Positions 54,450 through 64,000 of a stretch of DNA of 64,000 bases are shown here, in pieces. The position numbers and the translations under genes were made by a program. The stretch is from NCBI GenBank assembly GCA_003669055.1, contig RAYB01000003.1, forward strand, positions 163,859 through 227,858, written 5' to 3'. The notes beneath the pieces were generated by a model, which saw only the letters and a program-made list of their open reading frames with translations, did no database searches and was not told where the DNA came from. The stretch is from a bacterium 1XD21-70. GTDB lineage: Bacteria; Bacillota; Clostridia; Lachnospirales; Lachnospiraceae. The first letter of the stretch is position 1; each line of letters opens with the position of its first letter.

Positions 54450-57400
54450 CTATTCCTCATCCGAAGGATCATCAAATTCAGGGTCATCTATATAATCATC
54501 ATAATCACTGTCATCACCCTCCGGATCGTCGGAGGAGTCCACATTCACCAGTTCCCCGTCAGAGATTTCCTGCTGCTGATAACCGTAATCCTCATAGGAT
54601 TCTTCTTGGCGGACGCCCCTGTCTCCCTCAATGATGGAACGCAGGTCAGTATCACTGTAATCAATATTCTCGCCGATCTCTACTTCTGTGTTGTCGTCAC
54701 GCAGCACCCGCACATCCAAGCAGAGTGACTGCAACTCCTTCAACAGCACCTTGAACGACTCGGGAATCCCTGATTCCGGAATATTCTCACCCTTAATGAT
54801 GGCCTCATAGGTCTTCACACGCCCAACCACATCGTCCGACTTGACTGTCAGGATCTCCTGCAGCGTGTAGGAAGCGCCATAGGCCTCCAGGGCCCACACC
54901 TCCATCTCACCGAAACGCTGCCCGCCGAACTGAGCCTTCCCGCCCAGCGGCTGCTGCGTCACCAGCGAATATGGGCCGGTGGAACGGGCATGGATTTTAT
55001 CGTCTACCAGATGATGGAGTTTCAGGTAATGCATGTGCCCGATCGTAACCGGGCTGTCAAAATATTCACCCGTACGCCCGTCACGCAGATGCACCTTGCC
55101 GTCACGGTTGATCTGCACACCTTTCCACAGTTCCCGGTGCTCCAGATGGTCACCCAGGTATTCCATCACCTCCGGCCTGATCGTATCTTTATATTTCTCC
55201 GTAAACTCCTCCCAGGAAGTGTTCACATAATCATTGGCCACATCCAGGGTATCCATAATGTCAATCTCATCCGCACCGTCAAATACCGGGGTGGCAATAT
55301 TAAAGCCCAGCGCCTTGGCGGCAAGGCTTAAATGGATCTCCAAAACCTGCCCGATATTCATACGCGACGGCACGCCCAACGGGTTCAGCACAATATCCAG
55401 CGGGCGCCCGTTCGGAAGGAACGGCATATCTTCCACCGGAAGAACCCGGGAAACCACACCCTTGTTGCCGTGGCGCCCTGCCATCTTATCGCCCACGGAA
55501 ATCTTACGCTTCTGGGCAATATAAATGCGGACCGTCTCATTGACACCCGGGGACAATTCATCACCGTTCTCCCTGGTAAACACCTTAGCATCCACAATAA
55601 TGCCGTAAGCGCCATGGGGCACCTTCAGAGACGTATCGCGGACTTCCCTTGCCTTCTCGCCGAAAATCGCCCGCAAAAGGCGCTCCTCCGCCGTCAGTTC
55701 GGTCTCTCCCTTCGGGGTCACTTTACCGACCAGGATATCCCCGGCACGGACCTCTGCACCGATGCGGATAATGCCTCTCTCATCCAGGTCTTTCAAGGCA
55801 TCGTCTCCGACGCCCGGCACGTCGCGGGTGATCTCCTCCGGCCCCAGCTTCGTATCACGTGCCTCTGCCTCATATTCCTCGATATGCACCGAGGTATAGA
55901 CATCCTCCTGCACCAGACGTTCAGACAGCAGAACCGCGTCCTCATAGTTGTAGCCTTCCCAGGTCATAAACCCGATCAGCGGATTCTTTCCCAGGGCAAT
56001 CTCACCGTTCTGGGTACTCGGGCCGTCCGCAATCACATCTCCGGCCTCCACATGGTCGCCCTTGTAGACGATCGGCTTCTGGTTATAGCAGTTAGACTGG
56101 TTGCTTCTCTTAAATTTCGTCAGATGGTAAATCTCACGGTTCCCGTTGTCATCCCTGCGGATAACAATCTCATTGCTGGCCGAACGCTCCACCACGCCGG
56201 CATGGTTGGCCAGCACACAGACACCTGAGTCCACCGCTGCCTTCGCCTCGATGCCAGTGCCCACCACCGGAGCCTCTGTCTTTAAAAGAGGCACCGCCTG
56301 GCGCTGCATGTTGGATCCCATCAGGGCACGGTTCGCGTCATCGTTCTCCAAAAACGGGATCATGGATGTCGCCACCGAGAATACCATCTTCGGGGAAACG
56401 TCCATCAGGTCAATCGAACTTCTCTGGAAGGAAGAGGTCTCCTCCCGGAAACGCCCGGATACATTGTTCCGGACAAAATGCCCCTCTGCATCCAGCTGCT
56501 CGTTCGCCTGCGCCACAATGAAGTTGTCCTCCTCATCCGCTGTCAGGTAAACCACCTCGTCGGTAACCACGGGATTCATCCGGTCAGACTTATCCACCAC
56601 ACGGTACGGAGCCTCAATAAACCCATACGGGTTCACTCTGGCATAGGTAGCCAGGGAGTTGATCAATCCGATATTCGGGCCCTCAGGGGTCTCGATGGGG
56701 CACATCCTCCCATAATGGGTGTAATGCACGTCACGAACCTCGAACCCGGCACGCTCCCTCGACAAACCGCCCGGCCCGAGCGCCGAGAGACGCCTCTTGT
56801 GGGTCAGTTCTGCCAAGGGGTTATTCTGATCCATGAACTGGGACAGCTGGGAACTCCCGAAGAATTCCTTCACCGCTGCCGTCACCGGCTTGATATTGAT
56901 CAGGGACTGAGGGGTAATGCCGTCCATATCCTGGGTGGTCATCCGCTCCCTCACTACACGTTCCATGCGGGAAAGACCGATTCTGTACTGGTTCTGCAGC
57001 AACTCTCCCACGGCACGGATCCTCCGGTTTCCCAGATGGTCGATATCATCAGAAGTGCCGATGCCGCCTTCCAGATGCATATTATAGTTAATGGAAGCAA
57101 TGATGTCTTCCTTGGTGATATGTTTCGGGATCAGTTCCCCGGCATTCCGGCGCACCAAATCCTTCAGTGCTTCGGCATCCCCGCCAGCTTCTTCCAGAAT
57201 AGTTTTTAAGACCGGGTAATATACTAACTCCGTAATCCCGGCCTCTTCGGGGTCAAATTCAACATAACTCGCCAGATCCACCATCATATTGGACAGAACC
57301 TTGTAATTGCGGCCCGGCCCCTGGATATAGACATACGGGATGCCTGCGTTCTGGATTGCAGCCGCCTGCTCCTGGTCTAACACTGCCCCGGCCTGGGCCA

Positions 57401-58319
57401 GCACCTCACCCGTGTCGGTGTCCACCACATCTTCCGCCAGGGTCTGCCCCTTTAAGCGGTTCTTAAAATTAAGCTTCTTGTTGAACTTATATCTGCCGAC
57501 CTTCGCCAGGTCATACCGCCTCGGGTCAAAAAACATGCTGTTAAGCAGGCTTTCTGCACTGTCCACAGAAAGCGGTTCACCGGGCCGGATCTTTTTGTAT
57601 AACTCCAAAAGGCCGTCCTGGTAATTATCCGAAGTGTCCTTGCTTAAGCTGGCCAAAAGCTTCGGCTCCTCGCCGAACAGTTCCATAATCTCCGCATTGG
57701 TGCCATAGCCCAACGCACGGATCAGCACGGTCACCGGAACCTTACGGGTGCGGTCTACGCGGACGTAAAATATATCATTGGAATCCGTCTCATATTCCAG
57801 CCATGCACCTCGGTTAGGAATTACGGTACAGGTATAAAGTTCCTTTCCCACCTTGTCATGGCCAATACCATAGTAAATACCAGGGGAACGTACCAGCTGG
57901 CTGACGATAACCCGCTCTGCCCCGTTGATAACGAAGGAACCGGTATCGGTCATAAGCGGAAGGTCACCCATGAAGATCACATGCTCATTGATCTCTTCTT
58001 TATCCTTGTTGTAAAGCCTCACTTTCACCTCTAGCGGTGCTGCGTAAGTGGCGTCGCGTTCTTTACATTCCTCGATTGAGTATTTCACTTTGTCCCGGCA
58101 CAGGGTAAAGTCCATAAATTCCAGACTCAGATGCCCGGCAAAATCAGAGATTGGGGAGATATCTTCAAACACTTCCTTCAAGCCCTCTTCGAGGAACCAC
58201 TGATAGGAGACTTTCTGAATCTCAATCAGGTTCGGCATCTCAAGAACTTCCTTTTGTCTTGAGAAGCTCATTCTAACGCTTTTCCCGGCCGATACCGGGC
58301 GCATTCTGCTTTTCTCCAT
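54450..58319 (-). CDS. rpoB: RNA polymerase subunit beta
   Basis: A 1289-residue subunit. The rifampicin pocket reads [20 protein letters not shown] then [19 protein letters not shown], which is the sensitive wild-type pattern. The C-terminal [21 protein letters not shown] block is present and followed by an Asp/Glu-rich tail. It has its own promoter. The usual upstream rplJ/rplL genes are not there; a divergent unrelated gene is. Confidence 0.98.
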   Translation of the reverse strand: MEKSRMRPVSAGKSVRMSFSRQKEVLEMPNLIEIQKVSYQWFLEEGLKEVFEDISPISDFAGHLSLEFMDFTLCRDKVKYSIEECKERDATYAAPLEVKVRLYNKDKEEINEHVIFMGDLPLMTDTGSFVINGAERVIVSQLVRSPGIYYGIGHDKVGKELYTCTVIPNRGAWLEYETDSNDIFYVRVDRTRKVPVTVLIRALGYGTNAEIMELFGEEPKLLASLSKDTSDNYQDGLLELYKKIRPGEPLSVDSAESLLNSMFFDPRRYDLAKVGRYKFNKKLNFKNRLKGQTLAEDVVDTDTGEVLAQAGAVLDQEQAAAIQNAGIPYVYIQGPGRNYKVLSNMMVDLASYVEFDPEEAGITELVYYPVLKTILEEAGGDAEALKDLVRRNAGELIPKHITKEDIIASINYNMHLEGGIGTSDDIDHLGNRRIRAVGELLQNQYRIGLSRMERVVRERMTTQDMDGITPQSLINIKPVTAAVKEFFGSSQLSQFMDQNNPLAELTHKRRLSALGPGGLSRERAGFEVRDVHYTHYGRMCPIETPEGPNIGLINSLATYARVNPYGFIEAPYRVVDKSDRMNPVVTDEVVYLTADEEDNFIVAQANEQLDAEGHFVRNNVSGRFREETSSFQRSSIDLMDVSPKMVFSVATSMIPFLENDDANRALMGSNMQRQAVPLLKTEAPVVGTGIEAKAAVDSGVCVLANHAGVVERSASNEIVIRRDDNGNREIYHLTKFKRSNQSNCYNQKPIVYKGDHVEAGDVIADGPSTQNGEIALGKNPLIGFMTWEGYNYEDAVLLSERLVQEDVYTSVHIEEYEAEARDTKLGPEEITRDVPGVGDDALKDLDERGIIRIGAEVRAGDILVGKVTPKGETELTAEERLLRAIFGEKAREVRDTSLKVPHGAYGIIVDAKVFTRENGDELSPGVNETVRIYIAQKRKISVGDKMAGRHGNKGVVSRVLPVEDMPFLPNGRPLDIVLNPLGVPSRMNIGQVLEIHLSLAAKALGFNIATPVFDGADEIDIMDTLDVANDYVNTSWEEFTEKYKDTIRPEVMEYLGDHLEHRELWKGVQINRDGKVHLRDGRTGEYFDSPVTIGHMHYLKLHHLVDDKIHARSTGPYSLVTQQPLGGKAQFGGQRFGEMEVWALEAYGASYTLQEILTVKSDDVVGRVKTYEAIIKGENIPESGIPESFKVLLKELQSLCLDVRVLRDDNTEVEIGENIDYSDTDLRSIIEGDRGVRQEESYEDYGYQQQEISDGELVNVDSSDDPEGDDSDYDDYIDDPEFDDPSDEE

Positions 58320-58403
58320 TGACGTTTCACCCCTGTTTTTCTATCGATTTTGCGGCGGTTTCAGGGCGCAAAAAGCCCATAATGCCACAATAGAGCACAT
58401 TTC

Positions 58404-58432
58404 ATAATAGCATAATGTTGTCAAGGTGTCAA
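58404..58432 (-). promoter_or_regulatory. Promoter of rpoBC
   Basis: On the minus strand TTGACA (58432-58427) is 17 bp from TATTAT (58409-58404). A second TTGACA starts 8 bases further downstream. The leader is about 80 nt. Confidence 0.75.
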
Positions 58433-58441
58433 GTTTTCTCC

Positions 58442-58470
58442 TTGCAAAATTCCAAAAAAAATGGTATACT
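58442..58470 (+). promoter_or_regulatory. Promoter of the small membrane protein gene
   Basis: TTGCAA (58442-58447), a 17-bp spacer and TATACT with TGG before it (58465-58470). It is back-to-back with the rpoBC promoter. Confidence 0.75.
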
Positions 58471-58523
58471 GTTTGCGCAGGTTTTTACCTGATACTTAAA
58501 GAGCATAGCGGAGGTATTTCCCC

Positions 58524-59024
58524 ATGGCGACAACTATTTTACATGTATTAACCGTAATCCTGGTCATCGCAGTGATTGTCCTGGCCGTCTTATATTTCCT
58601 GGGAAGGAAATTGGAAAAGCGCCAGGTCGAACAGCAGGCACTGCTGGAAGCAGCCAAGCAGACCGTATCCATGCTGGTCATTGATAAAAAGAAGATGAAG
58701 ATCCGGGATGCCGGGCTTCCCAAGATGGTCTATGAGCAGACCCCCAAGTACATGCGCTGGGCCAAGGTGCCTGTCGTCAAGGCCAAGGTCGGCCCCAGGG
58801 TAATGACCCTGATGGCAGACGAGCGGGTGTTCGCACAGCTGCCGGTGAAGGCAGAAGCCAAGGTCGTAATCAGCGGAATCTACATAACGGACATCAAGAG
58901 CGTGCGCGGCGGTTCCGTCACCCCGCTCCCCAAAAAGAAAGGCCTCCTAGGGCGGTTCAAAAAGGATAAAAACGAAAAGAAGGAAGATGCCCCAAAGGGC
59001 AAGAACAGCAAAAGCAAGAAATAA
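58524..59024 (+). CDS. Small single-pass membrane protein, unknown
   Basis: A 166-residue protein with an N-terminal transmembrane helix (VLTVILVIAVIVLAVLYFLG), a soluble domain rich in Val/Lys (VVKAKVGPRVMTLMADERVF, AKVVISGIYITDIKSVRG) and a Lys-rich tail. It resembles conserved hypothetical proteins of Lachnospiraceae. Divergent from rpoB, with its own promoter and terminator. Function unknown. Confidence 0.8.
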   Translation: MATTILHVLTVILVIAVIVLAVLYFLGRKLEKRQVEQQALLEAAKQTVSMLVIDKKKMKIRDAGLPKMVYEQTPKYMRWAKVPVVKAKVGPRVMTLMADERVFAQLPVKAEAKVVISGIYITDIKSVRGGSVTPLPKKKGLLGRFKKDKNEKKEDAPKGKNSKSKK

Positions 59025-59032
59025 TGCCGCAC

Positions 59033-59078
59033 AAAGGCCCGCCAAGAAGAACCAGCAAGGTTTTTTGGCGGGCCTTTT
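59033..59078 (+). terminator. Terminator of the small membrane protein gene
   Basis: AAAGGCCCGCCAA (59033-59045) pairs perfectly with 59065-59077, followed by T. It can also end the opposing surface-protein transcript. Confidence 0.85.
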
Positions 59079-59138
59079 ATACACCCCACGGCAACAGCCA
59101 CGCCTCCGGTGCCCCGGCGGTGTGGCTGTGCGTTTTCC

Positions 59139-62100
59139 TTATTCCTTGTCTTCTTTACGTCTCCTTAATCCTGCTGCCGAGAGGATCATCCCAATCCCTG
59201 CCATCCCGAACATCATCAGCAGCATCCCGCTATGGCGGCTGTCGCCGGTCTTTGGCAGTGCCGCAAGCGGCACATCCTCCTCCTCAATCAGTTCCGTCAC
59301 CGGCTCGGCAGGGAGGTCTGCCAACGGGACTTCCGGCGTATCAATTGTGGTGGTAGTACGCGGAGTACGTCCTCCCCCGCCACCGCCCCCTCCGCCATTA
59401 CCGCCGCCACCCGGAGGGGTTGTAGGCGGGGTTTCCGGATCGTCAGGGTCTTTGGGCTCCTCCGGTGGTTTGGGAACCTCTTTTAACCGGAAACCGACTT
59501 CGATTCCCCATGCGGTATTTTGGTAGAAATCATTCGTTTCCCCGTTAATGAAAAGGCTCATGCCCGCCAAGCTGCCAGCCGCCCCAGGCTCTAAACTTCC
59601 CCAGGCCGCTTTTGCATTCCCGTCATAGGAAACATCACCTTTCATATAATTCCCAACCGCATAAACCCCGTCACCATCCTTCAGGCCTTCCTCATTTCCG
59701 GGCGCCACGCTCATCAGCCGGGTATACATATAGCTATACCCTACGCCCGCCACTTCCGGATTGGTCTCTTTCAGGCCTGATTCCGAGGACTGGCCGCCAA
59801 AAATCCCTTCATCCCGCTGAACCAAAAGCCCATACGGAACCTCATATAAATTGCTCCATGTTGTTTTATATTTTTCCCCAAAGAAATTATTGTAGTAATC
59901 CAGGTAATACTGATGGAGATCTGCCACGCCTCCTTCATATCCTTTTTCTTTCAATTTCCCACCGAGCACATCATCCTGCAAGTCTTCAGACCTTGGGTCT
60001 GTTTCCATATTGTACAAATACCTCAGCGCACCATTGCCCACGCGTGACGGGACAGATGCTTCCGGAGGGATTACCCCATCAAAAGTACGGATGTCGCCAA
60101 TATATGGGGCTTCACCATCATGGCCGGGGCTTTGGAGGATAAAGCTGCCTTCTGCATAAGAAAACTTTTTCCCTGAACTGTTGGCAATTTTAATGTAGAC
60201 AGGGCCGAGTGTGTCGCCGGGCTGTGTCCCATTATACCCAAAACGGGTGTCCTCAATGGTATTGTATGCCTCCATCACGTCCTTTGTCGCATCCACATCA
60301 ACCGTATTGCCTTCATAATTTTCCGGGATCGTATAAGTGATCACGCAAGTCCTGCCGTCATTCTGGTATTCAAGTTTTTTAGTAATGCCGGCTGAAGTTT
60401 GGGGGAGCCCTTCTCTTAATTCCGGCCTTGCTTCGGAATGCGCCGCTTCATATACAACCTTATTGACTTCAAAATCATCCGTTACCACTTCGCGGACAGC
60501 TTCCAGGTAGATGGCCTTATACCCTTTCGCAGAATAGTAATTCCCCCAGCTGCCTTTTTTATCCTTAAACATCCCCGGGACTTCTTCGTAAGAAACCTCA
60601 TCCCCTGGTTTGTAAATATTGGATTCCTCATCATCCATATTGCGGTATCCGGCCACCTGGGTCATTACCACATTGCCGCTCTCATCTTTTTCGGATTTGA
60701 CCTTTCCCATCAAGGCTTCATTGATAATCACAGGAAAGGTTCCATGATACAGGCGTTGCCCGTTGCTGCCCTCCTCATAAATGCTGCCGTCTTTTTCTGC
60801 AACAATCCGTGCACACAGCTTAATTTCATAGCCATGGCCGCTAGGCGTAGCCCCATCTTCATAAGTATAAACCTGATAGGCCGTTGCCCCGCATGCAGAA
60901 CAGACGCCATTCCCGTTTTTCCCATCAAAGGTATGCTTTCCCGGCAGGGTTTCCGCAACCTTCTCCTGGCATATCTCACAGGCATACCTGATTTCACCGT
61001 CTTTACAAGTAGCCGGTGTTACCTCAATCTTGGTTTCATCTTGCGGCTTCTTATGCCCGCCTTTCATTACTGTCTCAACGTCACCGCAAAATACACATGT
61101 TTGAATTTTCAAACCGTCATTTGTACACGTTGCCTCTTTTATAATAACAGGGGCATTTTTGCCAAAATCATGGGCATCCGGATCCGCTTTTGAAACGGGG
61201 TCAAATTTCCATAGCCATTTTGCACCACAGCCCATGCATTCCACCGCTTCTGCCGCAGTCGCCGGATACTGGCAGCTGGCCGGAATAAGATCCGGGCTCC
61301 CACCGCCTGGTAACCATCCTTCCCACATGCCCCCATTGTGTTTGCAACCGGCATCCTTCCCCGGAACCACTGCCTGCTTGCCCTTACACACAAATTCTTC
61401 CGGACAGCCAGGGTCGTACGTATAAGGATCCAGTTCTTCTTCCGTTGCATGGCTGCAGGCCGGGCAGTCCTGATTGATATTGATGTACTTGCCCCAAAAC
61501 CAGGTACACAAGTACTCACAGGTGCACTCCCCTTCCGTCTCTAGAGTCTGCACCCCAAGCCCCAGGAGTTCCTGCAATTCCTTCACAGCCTCAGCCAGTT
61601 CATCCGGGTAGGGTTTTCCGTCCCCCCATTCCTCAAGCATCGCTGTGACGGCCTCAATGGCAGCTTCCAGTTCTTCATCCGTCTTATAAGCGCCATCCTT
61701 ATAATGATCGATGAACGCCCGGATGGCGCCGAGGATCTCCCTGGCCTCCTCACCCATGGCGTCTCCACCAGCCGTGCGGATGTCCTCCAGGGATACCTGC
61801 AAAGCTTTCGCATTCACATGGTTACGGATGGTTACCGTTTCATATGCTTTTGCTCTCAGTACCCCCAGTTCCCCTACAGAATCGTCCTCCAGCAGCTGGC
61901 CGTCCTCTTCCCCAGAATCCTGGCTGTTGCCATTGCTCACATCATTGCCTGACCCTACCCCGCCGGAAATGCTTTCGTCCGGCTTATCTGCATTATTTTC
62001 CTCTGCATTCTCCGGGTCAGCCGCCTCCGCCGGGTTCTTCTGCCCCAGTGCCTTCCGCCTCAGTTCCTTCTGCCTCAATATCTTCGGTTTCATTTCCTTC

Positions 62101-63267
62101 TGGCGCACTTTCCTCTGCTAAGGTGCCATCCGGCACGGTTTCATCCGTTTCCGGTTCACTATATTCCGGTTCTGCCGGTTCGGATTCTTCCGGTTCCTGC
62201 CTATCTTCCGATCCATTTTCCGGCTCATCCGGCACCGCTTCCTCACTGATCCCCTCATTTCCGGTTTCCAGGCTGCTTGCAGGCATTGCCACAACGGCAG
62301 CTTCATGGCGGGACAACCCGACCAGTCCTGCCCCGGCATTCTCGTCCTCACCTGCCTCTGCTTCCTTTGGCTCAGGTATTTCCGCTTCGGTTTCCGGCTC
62401 CTGCTCCGCCTCTGCCTCCGGTTCTTGCTCCGCCTCTGGTTCCTGTACGGCCTCCGGCTCTTGCCCATCCTCCGGTTCCTGTACGGCCTCCGGTTCCTGT
62501 ACAGCCTCCGGCTCTTGCCCGGCCTCCGGTTCCTGTATAGCCTCCGGCTCTTGCTCCGCCTCTAGTTCCTCCCCGGCTCCTTCCGGCACTTCCTGCTGCC
62601 CGCCCTCGGTTCCTGGCAGCAAAACCTCTTCCGCTTCTGAGGCTGGTTCCTCTTCCATATCCTCCACGGAGGTTTCCCCTTCCGAAGGGTCTTTCGTGCC
62701 TACAACCTCGGCTTTTACCTCTTTTTTCACATCATCGACCATATCCCCGTCTTCATAGTTCTCCGTATAAGACGCGTTCGGCTCATCCTCTTCCAGGTTT
62801 TCCCCGTTCGGCTTTACCACCACAGGTTCCGTCTCGTAGCCGCCAACCCGCACACGGAAGGTCACCACCAGGTCACTCTCGTTGATACACAAAAACACCA
62901 CATCATCTGTCCCGGAATTATAAAACACTTCAACAAAGGTATATTCCGGTGCATGGCGCCTGTCAACATCCACATCCAGCTGATATACTTTCCCTTCCTT
63001 GGTTCCCAGCAATTTCTCATACCGGTTCTTCACGCTTACTGCCCGCGCTTTCAGTTCCAGGGAGGAAAACCGGAACACTTCCCCTGCCTCCTTTGCATCA
63101 CGGACTGCCGCCTGGATCTCCGCTCCATCAACCAGGAATAAAGCTTCCTCCGTCTCGCCCGCTGCAAACACAGTGCCTAGGTTTCCGCCGGCATTGGTAA
63201 GAACCATCACCATAGCCATCATAAATGCCACCAGGCGCCTGTAGCTTTTGCGAAATTCTTTCCACAT
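59139..63267 (-). pseudogene. Very large sortase-anchored surface protein, frameshifted
   Basis: Two overlapping frames together make one protein of about 1375 residues. The first (63267 to 62017) has a signal peptide (RLVAFMMAMVMVLTNAGG) and Glu/Pro-rich repeats. The second (to 59139) continues with cysteine-rich modules (TCTNDGLKIQTCVFCG, ATCKDGEIRYACEICQ), a Gly-rich linker, LPKTGD, a membrane helix and RRRKEDKE. Reading across the GGG at 62032-62034 with one base fewer joins them as AEEPAEAADPENAEE. It is either a mutation or a base-call error. Likely an adhesin. Confidence 0.8.
62380..62570 (-). repeat. 18-bp tandem repeats coding for EPEAxQ
   Basis: The surface-protein gene has about eight units of six codons (EPEAVQ, EPEAGQ, EPEDGQ, EPEAEQ variants), giving a stiff Glu/Pro stalk. 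Units vary by third-position and one or two codons. Copy number could change by slippage without breaking the frame. Confidence 0.75.
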
Positions 63268-63348
63268 ACTATACTCTCCTTTTTTGTTCTGTTGCCATCC
63301 AATTCCCTTAACAACATGGCTGCCTTTTAAGGCATCCTTTATCTATTT

Positions 63349-63837
63349 TTAACGCCCGCCGGTATGGCCTGCCATGAAACCAGGCCGCGCCAAGCCCCGC
63401 GCATTACTTTTGCTGCTTCCCCCGCAATCCCTTAAAAATGCCTGCAATTCCAGTGCACTGCAAAAGTATACATGCCTTCCGCCAGTCACCCGCCCACGAA
63501 TCCTGCCCTGTAAGCTTCCATGCTGCCTTGCAAACAATTCCAAAACCATAACTTCCTGTATCTTTCTCCCATGCAGCCCCGGCCGCCCCTCCGGGAAACG
63601 GCATCTTGCCTTTTTCTGTAATGCCTCCAGGGAACAGGCCATCCGGCCGATACCCAGGCACAATCCTGCCAGGCTCTTAAACGGCTCCGTGCCTTTGCAT
63701 TCCGGATGGGCGATTACCCCAAACGGCTCCCCTCTCCTCCACCCCTGTATGCAAACCAGCATGCTCCTGCCGGAAAATCCATCCCCGGGCAGGAATCTTT
63801 TGCTTTCTGTGCCGGTTTTGCCGATCTTCTGTTCCAC
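63349..63837 (-). CDS. Small protein with two tandem repeat units, unknown
   Basis: A 162-residue frame starting with GTG. Its end (FARQHGSLQGRIRGRVTGG then YFCSALELQAFLRD) resembles a small conserved Clostridia protein with the pattern RQN.TWQG.V...F.SALEL. The first half (WRRGEPFGVIAHPECKG then EPFKSLAGLCLGIGRM) seems to be a second copy of the same unit. Function unknown. It precedes the surface-protein gene in the same direction, with a promoter of its own. The ribosome site is weak. Confidence 0.55.
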   Translation of the reverse strand: MEQKIGKTGTESKRFLPGDGFSGRSMLVCIQGWRRGEPFGVIAHPECKGTEPFKSLAGLCLGIGRMACSLEALQKKARCRFPEGRPGLHGRKIQEVMVLELFARQHGSLQGRIRGRVTGGRHVYFCSALELQAFLRDCGGSSKSNARGLARPGFMAGHTGGR

Positions 63838-63897
63838 AGATATTTAGCCACCCCCCACTTTCTTCCATGGCACCGTATGAAGCCGGGTAAATTTGGT

Positions 63898-63927
63898 ATA
63901 ATATGGGCATTTCACCTCAATGGACAA
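63898..63927 (-). promoter_or_regulatory. Promoter of the small two-unit gene
   Basis: On the minus strand TTGTCC (63927-63922), an 18-bp spacer and TATTAT (63903-63898), about 60 bp before the GTG start. Confidence 0.5.
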
Positions 63928-64000
63928 GGCGCTTTGGACATTTTATATGCCATGAACCGGATGACCGGATAGGCGTATGATTTCCGATAATATGGATTAT

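Noticed and set aside
62380..62570. Regular repeats that could suggest a CRISPR array
   Set aside because: Units are 18 bp, contiguous, without spacers, and encode EPEAxQ in the surface protein.
63374..63847. 157-codon plus-strand frame opposite the two-unit gene
   Set aside because: The minus-strand frame has family-like motifs and an upstream promoter, the plus-strand one has neither.

Overview
The window looks like about 64 kb of chromosome from an anaerobic, moderately high-GC Bacillota of the Lachnospiraceae type (Clostridia, probably gut). This rests on the rpoB/rpoC proteins, a reverse rubrerythrin beside a PerR-type Fur regulator, DctPQM and BMP-type uptake systems, a sortase-anchored (LPKTG) surface protein, ferredoxin-type aldo/keto reductase, and mobile-element genes (TnpV, DUF3847) common in that family. 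The taxon is an inference; no rRNA gene is present. No tRNA, rRNA or CRISPR array was found.

Layout. 1-2.4 kb: LysR regulator, PerR-like repressor and reverse rubrerythrin, with two Fur-family palindromes. 2.4-8.4 kb (minus strand): unknown lipoprotein, RraA-like protein and a TRAP transporter (dctM-dctQ-dctP). 8.6-13.8 kb: two convergent AraC regulators and a glucuronate operon, uxaC-uxuB-uxuA. 13.8-15.1 kb: an FAH-family hydrolase with a promoter, an upstream G-quadruplex motif and a 253-bp inverted-repeat element. 15.1-24 kb: a candidate cyclic-ureide/purine-breakdown locus, with a BMP-type ABC transporter plus M20 amidohydrolase on one strand and a LacI regulator plus allantoinase/hydantoinase-like amidohydrolase on the other. 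A LacI-type operator lies in the divergent promoter region. 24-33.1 kb: HelD-like helicase, amidase, YitT protein, two coupled C5 DNA methyltransferases, aldo/keto reductase and a GH-A-like secreted protein.

33.2-43.2 kb is accessory DNA: an ISAs1-family insertion sequence, a MobQ-like oriT with DUF3847 but no relaxase, and a type I restriction-modification operon (XRE regulator, hsdM, DUF1016 nuclease, half-size hsdS with 12-bp tandem repeats, hsdR). It ends in a frameshifted small gene and a fusion of a serine-recombinase N-terminus to TnpV. I read this as a decayed mobilizable element that can no longer move itself. Next to it is a response regulator with its middle deleted.

43.7-64 kb is mostly core: zinc-ribbon protein, trpS, a P-type Ca2+-ATPase-like pump, ArsC/Spx-like protein, HD hydrolase, rpoC and rpoB, a small membrane protein, and a very large sortase-anchored surface protein whose reading frame is broken once. 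A small two-repeat protein of unknown function lies upstream of it.

How the genes work together. The TRAP system and AraC regulators flank the uxa/uxu operon and may import and sense a uronate-like acid. The BMP transporter, M20 hydrolase and amidohydrolase share a LacI regulator and plausibly import and open a ring ureide. The hsd genes form one tightly overlapping transcription unit driven by a promoter with its own operator.
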